Shown: positions 1-5,629, numbered from the stretch's first letter. The stretch is 6,301 nucleotides of DNA from an uncultured Clostridia bacterium (GCA_937891895.1 CALATN010000179.1:1-6301); one strand, 5' to 3'. Made by a program: numbers and translations. Notes: generated by a model from the sequence alone, not told the origin.

Positions 1-2
1 GT

Positions 3-338
3 CAATGCGGTAAGCTGAAATGCTGCTTGAACTACGAATACGACACATATGTCGACGCACTCAAGTCGTTCCCTGACAATCACATCAACCTCAAAACCAA
101 AAAGGGAGAAGCCTTCTACCAAAAGAGCGACATTTTCAAAGGTCTGATGTGGTATTCATACGTCTTCGACAAAGGCAATATGATGGCGATACCAGCCGAG
201 CAAGTCAAGGAAATCATCGCGATGAACAAAAACGGCAAGTTCCCAGAACAGCTTGAAGACTACGCATTCATCAAGGAACAACGCAACACAGAATACGGAG
301 AAGAAGGTCAAAATGTCGATTTAAGCAAATTGGAATAG
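3..338 (+). CDS. ricT: PSP1/RicT-family protein, C-terminal part
   Basis: The frame is open from the left window edge, so only about 111 C-terminal residues are present. The first residues read QCGKLKCCLNYEYDTY. This matches the CGxLxCCLxYE cysteine cluster of the PSP1 C-terminal domain found in RicT (YaaT) proteins, where conserved cysteines take part in iron-sulfur binding. In Firmicutes RicT works with RicA and RicF in RNA maturation. In Bacteroidota the partner and exact role are not clear to me. The tail is charged and ends in DLSKLE. A TTG at 27 could be called as a start, but the motif begins before it and the frame is open upstream, so it is internal. The stop lies 4 nt before gldH, which suggests one transcript. 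A PSP1 gene directly before gldH is a layout I recall from Bacteroidota. Confidence 0.85.
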   Translation, partial: QCGKLKCCLNYEYDTYVDALKSFPDNHINLKTKKGEAFYQKSDIFKGLMWYSYVFDKGNMMAIPAEQVKEIIAMNKNGKFPEQLEDYAFIKEQRNTEYGEEGQNVDLSKLE

Positions 339-342
339 CGAT

Positions 343-819
343 ATGAAACGCCTCATAGAAATAATACTTATATCGTTGATAACTATAGCAGTATCTTCAT
401 GCGGCAATCAAAATGTCATCTATGATGAGAGTGAGATAATACCTAACGCATCATGGGATTATCAAAAAAGACCATATTTTGATGTAAATATTGAAGACAC
501 TTTGTCAAATCACGCTTTCTATCTAAACATCAGACATTTAGAGAATTATCGTTACAGCAATTTTTATATGTTCCTTCACACCACTTTCCCTAACGGCAAC
601 GTGACACACGACACCATAGAATGTATCCTAGCATATCCCGACGGACGCTGGGTCGGAGAAGGAAGCGGCAGCATGAGAACATCGAAGATATTATTAAACA
701 ACAATTTGCGTTTTCCTCTCAAAGGCAATTATCACTTCGAGATAGAACAGGCGATGCGAGAACCCAAGTTGGAAGGAATAACAGACGTTGGAATAAAGCT
801 CGAGAAAGTTGAAAATTGA
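343..819 (+). CDS. gldH: gliding motility lipoprotein GldH
   Basis: This 158-residue protein starts with a lipoprotein signal: MKR, a hydrophobic stretch, then the lipobox VSSC with the lipidated Cys at residue 20. The mature part has the GldH signatures: IPNASWDY near residue 33, HTTFPNG, DTIECILAYPDGRWVGEG, and LRFPLKGNYHFEIEQAMRE near the end. Its length is normal for the family. GldH is a membrane-anchored lipoprotein that Flavobacterium needs for gliding. It also occurs in non-gliding Bacteroidales, where its role is less clear. The start follows the PSP1 stop by 4 nt and has no Shine-Dalgarno sequence, as is usual in Bacteroidota. The last codons and the stop lie inside a 7-bp tandem repeat (804-838), so the extreme C-terminus (EKVEN) is probably repeat-derived. 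Confidence 0.92.
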   Translation: MKRLIEIILISLITIAVSSCGNQNVIYDESEIIPNASWDYQKRPYFDVNIEDTLSNHAFYLNIRHLENYRYSNFYMFLHTTFPNGNVTHDTIECILAYPDGRWVGEGSGSMRTSKILLNNNLRFPLKGNYHFEIEQAMREPKLEGITDVGIKLEKVEN

Positions 820-838
820 AAATTGAAAGTTGAAAGTT
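804..838. repeat. 7-bp tandem repeat GAAA(A/G)TT, five copies
   Basis: The units are GAAAGTT, GAAAATT, GAAAATT, GAAAGTT and GAAAGTT, back to back. The array covers the last codons and the TGA stop of gldH and runs into the intergenic space. Short GAAAATTGAAAATT-type strings between genes are something I recall from Bacteroidota genomes. A related array stands at 1801-1832. No function is shown. Confidence 0.8.
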
Positions 839-880
839 GTTTGATTGTGACTTGTAGATATGCGTCTCATAAAAAAAGAA

Positions 881-911
881 AAATTTGTCTCATCTGTGAC
901 GAAACAAATTT
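881..911. terminator. possible bidirectional terminator between gldH and rpmF
   Basis: AAATTTGT (881-888) and ACAAATTT (904-911) are perfect inverted repeats with a 15-nt spacer, and GTC/GAC inside the spacer can add pairs. The site lies between the convergent gldH and rpmF genes, where a shared terminator is expected. The stem is AT-rich and there is no strong T-tract on the plus side. A poly-A run at 871-877 would give Us on the minus strand. The rest of 820-953 shows nothing else that I can name. Confidence 0.35.
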
Positions 912-953
912 ATTCTTATACAAAACTCGTTTAATGTGAAATGCTAAATCGGA

Positions 954-1142
954 TTATTTTTTAGCACCTTCCATGACTAATTTACCTTTGTAGTATAAGT
1001 CACCATCAACGTAGTAAGCTCTGTGATAAACATGGATTGTACCTGTTTCTTTGCATACTGCTAATGTTGGAGCTTCTGCTTTGTAATGTGTTCTTCTTTT
1101 AGCGCCTCTTGTATGAGACTGTCTTCTCTTAGGATGTGCCAT
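954..1142 (-). CDS. rpmF: 50S ribosomal protein L32
   Basis: This 62-residue, very basic protein begins MAHPKRRQSHTRGAKRRTHY, the standard L32 N-terminus. It continues with APTLAVCKETGTIHVYHRAYY and a YYKGKLV end as in Bacteroidota L32. L32 is a small component of the large ribosomal subunit. Only one cysteine (C30) is present, so this is the form without the four-cysteine zinc ribbon. The gene lies 23 nt after the yceD homologue and is most likely co-transcribed with it from the promoter at 1718-1748. This pairing is conserved widely in bacteria. No Shine-Dalgarno sequence precedes the ATG, and the leader is AT-rich. Confidence 0.97.
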   Translation of the reverse strand: MAHPKRRQSHTRGAKRRTHYKAEAPTLAVCKETGTIHVYHRAYYVDGDLYYKGKLVMEGAKK

Positions 1143-1165
1143 TTTACACTATTTTTTATTGTTAA

Positions 1166-1696
1166 TTAATTATCTTTTTTTCCTTTCAATTCTTCCAAGC
1201 ATTTCCAACGTGGGTCTATCTCTTCTGTCTCTTCCTCGACTTGACTGTTAGCGTTTTCGAGATAATCTATCACCTCTTGGTTGCAGTCGTCGATGTTTTG
1301 ATGGACTCTATGAATTGGCAGCGACAAGATTATGTATTCATAAATCAATGATGTGATGTCGAACTCGCCTTCTTCTGAAGGAATCACTATCACGTCGTCG
1401 GCTTCTTCTTCATATCCATGACCGTATTTCAGATATATGACAACTTCATTTTCTATTGGTTGTTCATATTCGTCGTTACATCTGTCGCAAGCGATGAACA
1501 CACTGCCTTCAAATTTAAATGTCAAAATGAACTCTCTTTCGTGTTTTTCGACGTTAAGATTCACTTTTACATTAGCTTTTTGTACTTCAGAGAACTCAAA
1601 ATTATCGAAGAATTTATCATCAATATTGTATTCAAAATCATGATAACCTAATGATAATCCTGCGATTGGCAATATGTAATCGTTACCTGCTTTCAT
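1166..1696 (-). CDS. yceD: DUF177 (YceD-type) ribosome-associated protein
   Basis: With the ATG at 1696 the protein is 176 residues, a normal length for Bacteroidota DUF177 proteins. It opens MKAGNDYILPIAGLSLGYHDFEYNIDDKFF, resembling the family pattern of a beta strand followed by GLxxGxHxFEYxIDDxFF. The CDRC motif (C70, C73) and the C-terminal DPRWKCLEELK (residues 161-171) are family hallmarks. DUF177 proteins act in large-subunit ribosome or 23S rRNA biogenesis, and the gene commonly sits just before rpmF, as here. The frame stays open further upstream to 1783. I reject that longer start because a promoter -7 box sits inside the extension (1718-1725) and the family begins at about this ATG. 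No Shine-Dalgarno sequence is visible. Confidence 0.93.
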   Translation of the reverse strand: MKAGNDYILPIAGLSLGYHDFEYNIDDKFFDNFEFSEVQKANVKVNLNVEKHEREFILTFKFEGSVFIACDRCNDEYEQPIENEVVIYLKYGHGYEEEADDVIVIPSEEGEFDITSLIYEYIILSLPIHRVHQNIDDCNQEVIDYLENANSQVEEETEEIDPRWKCLEELKGKKDN

Positions 1697-1717
1697 AATA
1701 TACCCAAAATCGGGTTG

Positions 1718-1748
1718 CAAAGATAGCAAAATTATTTCATCTTTAAAA
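1718..1748 (-). promoter_or_regulatory. Bacteroidota-type promoter for yceD-rpmF
   Basis: On the minus strand TATCTTTG (1725-1718) matches the Bacteroidota -7 consensus TAnnTTTG. A TTTT stands 19 nt upstream (1748-1745) at the -33 position, where the consensus is TTTG or TTG, so that element is weak. Transcription would start around 1711, leaving a leader of roughly 15 nt before the yceD ATG at 1696. It also argues against longer upstream starts for that gene. Confidence 0.65.
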
Positions 1749-1800
1749 CTAATTGTCATTATTTTTTTGTACAATAAAGACAACGAGTTTTTTTAAACTT

Positions 1801-1832
1801 GAAAAGCTGAGAAACTGAGAAACTGAAAATTA
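1801..1832. repeat. 8-bp imperfect tandem repeat, four copies
   Basis: The units are GAAAAGCT, GAGAAACT, GAGAAACT and GAAAATTA. They lie between the yceD promoter region and the stop of the HMA-domain frame. The style resembles the 7-bp array after gldH and supports one Bacteroidota genome for the region 1 to about 2130. Confidence 0.75.
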
Positions 1833-1850
1833 ATTCCTAATTATAAATTA

Positions 1851-2129
1851 TCACCTTCTTCCTTTGATCTCGAATCCTAAATCTTCGACGGCTTTCTTGA
1901 CTGCATCGTCAGAAGGATTACCTGTCACGACAGCTTCTTGCTTTCCTAAGATAACTTCCACATTTTCAACATTATCTAATCCTTTGATTGCTTTCTCTAC
2001 CGAGTTCTTACAATGATTGCACGACATTCCGTCGATACGATAAATCACTTGATTCTCGTCAACTGTTTTTTCTTTCTTAAATAATTTTAACATAAATGCA
2101 TTTATTAAAAGTAACACTAAAATAATTCC
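1851..2129 (-). pseudogene. C-terminal fragment of a metal-transport protein: last membrane helix plus HMA domain
   Basis: This is the Bacteroidales end of the fused frame. It begins with a hydrophobic helix (LVLLLINAFMLKLF), then a basic linker, then a compact HMA fold of about 65 residues with the metal-binding loop GMSCNHC and the ending AVEDLGFEIKGRR. HMA domains bind Cu(I) or other soft metals through the two cysteines. The helix-then-HMA arrangement resembles the C-terminus of SO_0444-type Cu/Zn efflux permeases of Bacteroidota. In that case the N-terminal membrane part is missing, replaced by phage sequence. An ATG at 2093 would give a free 80-residue HMA protein, which is the alternative. 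The HMA identity is secure; the permease origin is inferred. Confidence 0.7.
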
Positions 2130-3971
2130 TGATATTATCTCTATCACAACTTGTGTTCCTGCTGTGAATATTTCAAAGCCGTGTTCTGTCAAGCCTTGAA
2201 TTATAACCCCTACTATCTGATAACCTGTTGAAATCAGCATTGGTATTTCCGTGCTTAATGCATCCATAATCTGTTTCACCACTATAGGCGCAGATTGTGC
2301 CGCTATAGGCGCGATATCAACAAACCCTTGTATAAATGCCTTTAAAAACACCGCGCTTGCTTCAATAACAGGCTTCAAAACGTCAGGGCGCGTAAGTGTT
2401 TCAGCTAACAACCACATCAACTCGCCTATTTGTGGTATCATCGTTGGCAGATGTTCTGTGAAGCCTAACAGCAATTGCCGTAGCACTTCCGCTCCTGCAG
2501 GAATTAAAATTGGCGCGGTATTTATAGCCAAATCAAGCAGAGAACCGAATATTTGCGTTATTGACTGCGTAAGTATTCCGATAGTTCCGCTATCGCTTAA
2601 CGCGTTTCCTACCTCTGTCAGCAATACAGGAATTGCAGACGTAACCATTGAAACGAGTTCGGGGGTGTATTTTATAGCATCTGTGATAACTCCTACAGTT
2701 TCTTTGATGTTAATACCGTCAAATAAGCCCTTAAATGTCTTTTTTAGCGCGTTTGCTAATGTGGGTAACTCCTTACCTATTGCTTTTCCAACGGCTAAAA
2801 TAGCGCCGCCAAACGCTTTGGACGATGTATACGCTTCACTCTCGATAGCTTTAGCTAATGCAGGAATAAACGTCTTTGCAGTTGTTCCTAAACCTCTTAT
2901 TAATGAAGTTCCTGTATAAATCGCTGTTGGCAATACCTCAGTAATAAGTTTCGGGATTTCTTCCATTATTGTGGGAAGTGCGGTTTTTATTAAGTCCCTC
3001 ACTCCCTGGAATGTGTCCTTGATTGTGGGTACAATGTTATTTTTTGCCGTTAATGCTGCATCTGCAAAATCTTGAAATCTATCTGCAATATTGCCCTCGG
3101 GCTTTGAAATTTCAGCTTGTAGGTTTTTCCACGCTGCCGCCATTGATGCTGTACTTCCTGAAATAGTTTCAGCTGCTTCTTTCGCTGTCGTTCCAGCAAC
3201 TCCCATTTCCTCCTGTACAATGTGAATGGCTTCAATGATCTTGTGGAATGGTACTTCTTTGACGCTTGTTTCATCTACAGCCTTATAAAAAACCCGGGTG
3301 TCGTTTATAAGTCGTGCCATTTCCGAAGCCGTTCCTCCGTACCCTAAACGCAAATTATCAAGCAAAGTATAATTTTGTTTTGCAAATGCTTGATAAGCAT
3401 TTTCAATAGATGATAATTCGCTGCCAAACTTATTGACATTATCCGACATATCTTGAATTGCTGTATTCGCATATTCTGCCGCTGCTGCGGTATCGTTGTT
3501 AAGTCCCTGCAGGAGTGATGCAGAGAACTTAACAGCACTATCCATATAAGCGTTAGCGCTCATTCCTGCGCTCTTGTATGCATTTGCTGCATACTCCTGT
3601 AATTTTGTGCTGTGTTGCTTAAAAAGGGTATCAACACCGCCCACAAGCTGCTGATATTCCGAATAATCGTTATAGGCTGACTTTGTAAAGGCTGATACTG
3701 CAGCTGTGGCGGCTGACGTTACCGAAACAATAGTTTTCACGGATTGTACAGCTGTATCAAATGCCGCTTTCGTTCCGTGTGCTATTGTTGCAAGTCCGTT
3801 CTGAATGCCTTTAGCAACATTTCCGAAAGTTAAAGAACTGCGTTCAATATTTGATGTGCTGCCTTTGATTTCCTTTGCAGTTGCTTGGAAGTCGTTTTCT
3901 GCACGTTTTAAACGCCTTTCAAAATCCGCTAATTCAAGTTCAATTGATGCTTGTAGGTTGAATACGTCCGT
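1851..3971 (-). CDS. phage tail tape measure protein, C-terminally truncated and fused to an HMA domain
   Basis: One open frame runs from 3977 to the TGA at 1851. Residues 1 to about 614 (counted from the ACG at 3971) are a Firmicutes siphophage tape measure protein. The N-terminus DVFNLQASIELELADFERR, the motif YSEYQQLVGGVDTLF near residue 103 and LDNLRLGYGGT near 204-214 are typical. Long Ala/Ile-rich helices with repeated IPxLI..VLP segments follow. Tape measures set tail length and take part in DNA ejection. The usual C-terminal part is missing. At about 2115-2140 the frame passes into a membrane segment and an HMA domain of another origin (see the separate entry). There is no ATG, GTG or TTG between the in-frame TGA at 3980 and a GTG at 3740. 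That GTG would cut off clear tape measure sequence. ACG at 3971, 7 nt after GAGGTG, is where a start would be expected. The fused product is probably not a natural protein. Confidence 0.8.
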   Translation of the reverse strand, partial: TDVFNLQASIELELADFERRLKRAENDFQATAKEIKGSTSNIERSSLTFGNVAKGIQNGLATIAHGTKAAFDTAVQSVKTIVSVTSAATAAVSAFTKSAYNDYSEYQQLVGGVDTLFKQHSTKLQEYAANAYKSAGMSANAYMDSAVKFSASLLQGLNNDTAAAAEYANTAIQDMSDNVNKFGSELSSIENAYQAFAKQNYTLLDNLRLGYGGTASEMARLINDTRVFYKAVDETSVKEVPFHKIIEAIHIVQEEMGVAGTTAKEAAETISGSTASMAAAWKNLQAEISKPEGNIADRFQDFADAALTAKNNIVPTIKDTFQGVRDLIKTALPTIMEEIPKLITEVLPTAIYTGTSLIRGLGTTAKTFIPALAKAIESEAYTSSKAFGGAILAVGKAIGKELPTLANALKKTFKGLFDGINIKETVGVITDAIKYTPELVSMVTSAIPVLLTEVGNALSDSGTIGILTQSITQIFGSLLDLAINTAPILIPAGAEVLRQLLLGFTEHLPTMIPQIGELMWLLAETLTRPDVLKPVIEASAVFLKAFIQGFVDIAPIAAQSAPIVVKQIMDALSTEIPMLISTGYQIVGVIIQGLTEHGFEIFTAGTQVVIEIISGIILVLLLINAFMLKLFKKEKTVDENQVIYRIDGMSCNHCKNSVEKAIKGLDNVENVEVILGKQEAVVTGNPSDDAVKKAVEDLGFEIKGRR

Positions 3972-3982
3972 AGTCGTTCACC

Positions 3983-4558
3983 TCACTTTTTTCCGTAGAG
4001 ATTTTCATGCACTCGCTGCGCTATCTGTGCAGCTCTTGACGGCTGATTGCTTCCGCCGCCGTTGTTAGGTGGATTACCGGGGACGTGTTCAAATTTTTCA
4101 ACTTTGCCTTGATATTCTCCCCAACCACCAACCGCCAAAGCTACTATTTCATCAGCATTTGCGATTTCGCCCTGCTCGTTCAGTTTGACTTTTTGAGCAA
4201 TTCCGCTGTATTTTACAATTTTATCGACTCCTACCGGGTGGAAGTGTTCAGCCGTCAGAAGCTTGGTTATAGCAGTTGTTCGCTTTGCTTCGCTCTCGTT
4301 GTCCTGTATCTGCTTTTCAAGTGCAGCTTTCGCAGCTATAGCAGTTTCGGCTTCAAGCTTGTATTTTTCCATATCGCTTTTGTACGCTTTGGCTTCTTCG
4401 AGTTCTGCCAAAGCATCAGCCAGCTCAACAGATTTGCTTGCATAATCGTCACGTTCTGCTTTTACTGCATCCACGGTTTCAACGTGTGCATTAATAATCA
4501 GGTCTGCTGTTTCCCCAGTTATTCCCCAATCAGACAGTTGTTTTCTCGTTAACGACAT
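3983..4558 (-). CDS. phage capsid scaffolding protein (GP20-like)
   Basis: The protein is 191 residues. It opens MSLTRKQLSDWGITGETADL, then IINAHVETVDAVKAERDDY, matching the start of Firmicutes phage GP20-type scaffold proteins, which guide capsid assembly and are absent from the mature virion. Residues about 30-93 are a charged, heptad-like coiled coil (LADALAELEEAK, METYK-like pattern). Next comes a conserved helical segment (AITKLLTAEHFHPVGVDKIVKY), and then a Gly/Asn/Pro linker near 161-171 before a basic C-terminal helix. I chose the ATG at 4558 because AGGAGG stands 8 nt upstream; the frame also has a TTG at 4564. The start overlaps the preceding gene by 29 nt. A major capsid gene should follow immediately, but the tape measure frame begins right after the stop instead. 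Confidence 0.82.
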   Translation of the reverse strand: MSLTRKQLSDWGITGETADLIINAHVETVDAVKAERDDYASKSVELADALAELEEAKAYKSDMEKYKLEAETAIAAKAALEKQIQDNESEAKRTTAITKLLTAEHFHPVGVDKIVKYSGIAQKVKLNEQGEIANADEIVALAVGGWGEYQGKVEKFEHVPGNPPNNGGGSNQPSRAAQIAQRVHENLYGKK

Positions 4559-4742
4559 TTTCAATACCTCCTGTTTGTTTTAAATTGATGTATTTTCGCT
4601 GTACGGTCATAACCTTAATATCATACCCCATAGGGATTATCTCGGCTCTGTGACCGTCAAGAAGCGTGTCAAGGATAACATCTTCATACTTTCGCAGAGT
4701 TTCCCTTGCTCGTTCCCTGGTTAATCTCTGTTTTATTTCCAT
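4530..4742 (-). CDS. small phage protein, unknown function (70 residues)
   Basis: It begins MEIKQRLTRERARETLRKYEDVILDTLLDGHRAEIIPMGYD: a basic helical N-terminus followed by a short beta-like segment (AEIIPMGYDIKVMTVQRKYI). I do not recognise a named family, though small basic proteins of this style are common in Clostridia phages. The ATG at 4742 stands 2 nt after the previous gene's stop, with GAGGGAT just upstream, so translation is probably coupled. The frame is open further upstream to 4850, but that part only shadows the preceding gene. The last nine codons overlap the scaffold start and contain its ribosome binding site. Confidence 0.6.
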   Translation of the reverse strand: MEIKQRLTRERARETLRKYEDVILDTLLDGHRAEIIPMGYDIKVMTVQRKYINLKQTGGIENVVNEKTTV

Positions 4743-4744
4743 TG

Positions 4745-4891
4745 TTATCCCTCGGCTCTTGCTTTTCTTGCAAGCCTGTCCTCTTTGGCTTTCTTTCGCC
4801 AATGTCTTATCTGGTACTGCTTTATTTTGTCTTTGTTCGCTGCTCTCCACTTACGCATATATTCCCTGCGTTCTTCCGCTGTCATAGCCAC
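4745..4891 (-). CDS. small basic phage protein (48 residues)
   Basis: The sequence is MAMTAEERREYMRKWRAANK, then DKIKQYQIRHWRKKAKEDRLARKARAEG: almost all charged helix, with RR/KK clusters. Small proteins with an opening like M(T)xEERxxYxRxWRxAN occur in many Firmicutes phages, and nucleic-acid binding is plausible but unproven. I chose GTG at 4891 because AAGGAG stands 8 nt before it. The ATG at 4885 lies 14 nt from that site and would give 46 residues. The gene begins just 20 nt after the terminator of the preceding cassette, and no promoter fits in between. It may depend on read-through or on an antiterminated late transcript. Confidence 0.68.
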   Translation of the reverse strand: MAMTAEERREYMRKWRAANKDKIKQYQIRHWRKKAKEDRLARKARAEG

Positions 4892-4910
4892 AATATCATC
4901 TCCTTTGAAA

Positions 4911-4954
4911 AATAAAAAAGTGGTCGAACGATGCATTGCACATCATTCAACCAC
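4911..4954 (-). terminator. rho-independent terminator
   Basis: On the minus strand GTGGTTGAATGATG (4954-4941) pairs with CATCGTTCGACCAC (4933-4920) over 14 bp with two G-U wobbles and a 7-nt loop. TTTTTTATT follows directly. The wobbles form only in minus-strand RNA, which fixes the direction. It lies 15 nt after the stop of the 57-residue gene. Confidence 0.9.
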
Positions 4955-4969
4955 GCTTGGTTCTTCCTG

Positions 4970-5143
4970 TCACACGCTTGTGTCAGGGTTTAACTTTATT
5001 CTTTTGATAATCTTTTGCGATGTTCTGATAATGTCAAAACCGTCCTTTTTTTGCTTGATAACGATGTCACCTTTGTCCTCGTTAATCATCTTTTCAAGAG
5101 TTTCTACATCATCGGGAGTAAGCTTGATATATGGGTTTTTCAT
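4970..5143 (-). CDS. small phage protein in its own transcription unit (57 residues)
   Basis: It begins MKNPYIKLTPDDVETLEKMI and then has a Lys/Asp/Ile-rich body (DIVIKQKKDGFDIIRTSQKIIKRIKL). It is soluble, with no membrane segment, and predicted as helix then beta hairpin. I do not recognise the family. The ATG at 5143 has AAGGAGGG 7 nt upstream. A longer in-frame start at 5176 would cover the -10 box, so I reject it. A near-consensus promoter (5165-5192) and a strong terminator (4911-4954) bound it as a monocistronic unit. This is the pattern of a moron gene carried in a phage and expressed from the prophage. A regulatory or host-interaction role is possible but nothing in the sequence proves it. 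Confidence 0.75.
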   Translation of the reverse strand: MKNPYIKLTPDDVETLEKMINEDKGDIVIKQKKDGFDIIRTSQKIIKRIKLNPDTSV

Positions 5144-5164
5144 AGCAAATCCCTCCTTACCCCC

Positions 5165-5192
5165 ATTATACCACACTTCAAGTTAAAATCAA
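5165..5192 (-). promoter_or_regulatory. sigma-A-type extended -10 promoter
   Basis: On the minus strand TGGTATAAT gives an extended -10 (TATAAT at 5170-5165). TTGATT (5192-5187) is a 4-of-6 -35 box, 16 nt away. AT-rich DNA with A/T tracts lies upstream. The ribosome binding site of the 57-residue gene follows about 7 nt downstream of the -10, so the leader is very short. Confidence 0.8.
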
Positions 5193-5196
5193 GTAC

Positions 5197-5227
5197 TTTT
5201 TTCAAAAAATATATACATTTTTTCAAA
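5197..5227. repeat. direct repeat TTTTTTCAAA, two copies 21 bp apart
   Basis: Copies begin at 5197 and 5218, on one face of the helix two turns apart, just upstream of the -35 box of the 57-residue gene. They could be a regulator site or an UP-like AT tract. In DNA this AT-rich, chance is also possible. Confidence 0.3.
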
Positions 5228-5333
5228 TTACTTTTTGGCTATATATCACAGTTTTTTGTTATGATGTTCTTAAACTAACTTGTATTACCGCTTTGATACT
5301 ACAAAAATGCTGTCATAATTGGCTATTATCATT

Positions 5334-5377
5334 GAAGCGGTGATGAAGCGGTGAACAGGTGGTGAACAGGTGAGCTG
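5334..5377. repeat. 11-bp tandem repeat, four degenerate copies
   Basis: The units are GAAGCGGTGAT, GAAGCGGTGAA, CAGGTGGTGAA and CAGGTGAGCTG. The first two differ at one base, and the third shares GGTGAA. This GC-richer island stands in AT-rich DNA with no open gene on either strand that explains it. The rest of 5228-5399 holds no gene that I can support. Confidence 0.6.
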
Positions 5378-5399
5378 AGCCAAAACGGACACAAAAACA

Positions 5400-5429
5400 G
5401 GGGGTGCATTTTCAGCATCCCCTTATTTT
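5400..5429. terminator. terminator-like hairpin after the 31-residue gene
   Basis: GGGGGTGC (5400-5407) and GCATCCCC (5415-5422) form an 8-bp stem with a 7-nt loop. Plus-strand RNA pairs fully with one G-U and is followed by TTATTTT. Minus-strand RNA has one A-C mismatch and is followed by TGTTTTTG. By position (20 nt after the stop of the leftward 31-residue gene) it should end that gene, and it may work in both directions. Confidence 0.65.
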
Positions 5430-5442
5430 GCTCCCGATTCAA

Positions 5443-5538
5443 TTATCGGCTGTGCTTCTTATACTCGATATAAAGGAATATAAATGCAGCTGCATTTATC
5501 GCCATAAGCACATAAATAAGAATCTCTTGTGTACTCAT
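5443..5538 (-). CDS. 31-residue single-span membrane protein
   Basis: The sequence is MSTQEILIYVLMAINAAAFI followed by FLYIEYKKHSR. Residues 6-24 form one hydrophobic helix with a short acidic N-terminus and a basic tail (KKHSR), the charge pattern of an N-out, C-in small membrane protein. The start is well supported: AAAGGAGGAG lies 6 nt before the ATG at 5538. The frame extends upstream to 5667, but that part looks random and covers no better signal. A hairpin terminator lies 20 nt after the stop. The arrangement IYxL..N..aF faintly recalls the start of DUF1294 membrane proteins, so a degraded fragment is possible. I see no holin features beyond one span. Confidence 0.65.
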   Translation of the reverse strand: MSTQEILIYVLMAINAAAFIFLYIEYKKHSR

Positions 5539-5601
5539 TTCAAGCTCCTCCTTTCTTGTTTCTATAAATACTGTGTAACCAGTTCTATAAAAACGCTGTA
5601 T

Positions 5602-5629
5602 ATGGTATAAAAGCCACCTTTTATACCAT
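5602..5629. repeat. 12-bp perfect palindrome made of two GGTATAAAA units
   Basis: ATGGTATAAAAG (5602-5613) and CTTTTATACCAT (5618-5629) are exact inverted repeats around a CCAC spacer. The arms are the same 9-mer that recurs through 5672-5898. With no T-tract it is not a terminator. A protein-binding site for a dimer is more likely. Confidence 0.7.

Noticed and set aside
1697..1783. N-terminal extension of the DUF177 protein to 1783
   Set aside because: A TATCTTTG promoter box lies inside the extension and the family begins near the ATG at 1696.
2251..2919. 222-codon open frame on the plus strand opposite the tape measure gene
   Set aside because: It is the antisense shadow of a clearly coding tape measure region; Ala/Ile-rich codons leave the other strand open. 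No ribosome binding site and no recognisable protein.
1851..3740. A new metal-sensing tape measure protein (tape measure plus HMA fusion as a working system)
   Set aside because: Both halves are incomplete at the joint and come from different phyla by their motifs and translation signals; chimera is much simpler.
4085..4552. 155-codon open frame on the plus strand opposite the scaffold gene
   Set aside because: Phe/Cys-rich translation typical of the complement of a Lys/Glu coiled-coil gene, with no start signal.
5144..5176. Longer start for the 57-residue protein at 5176
   Set aside because: It would include the -10 box and the ribosome binding site within the coding sequence.
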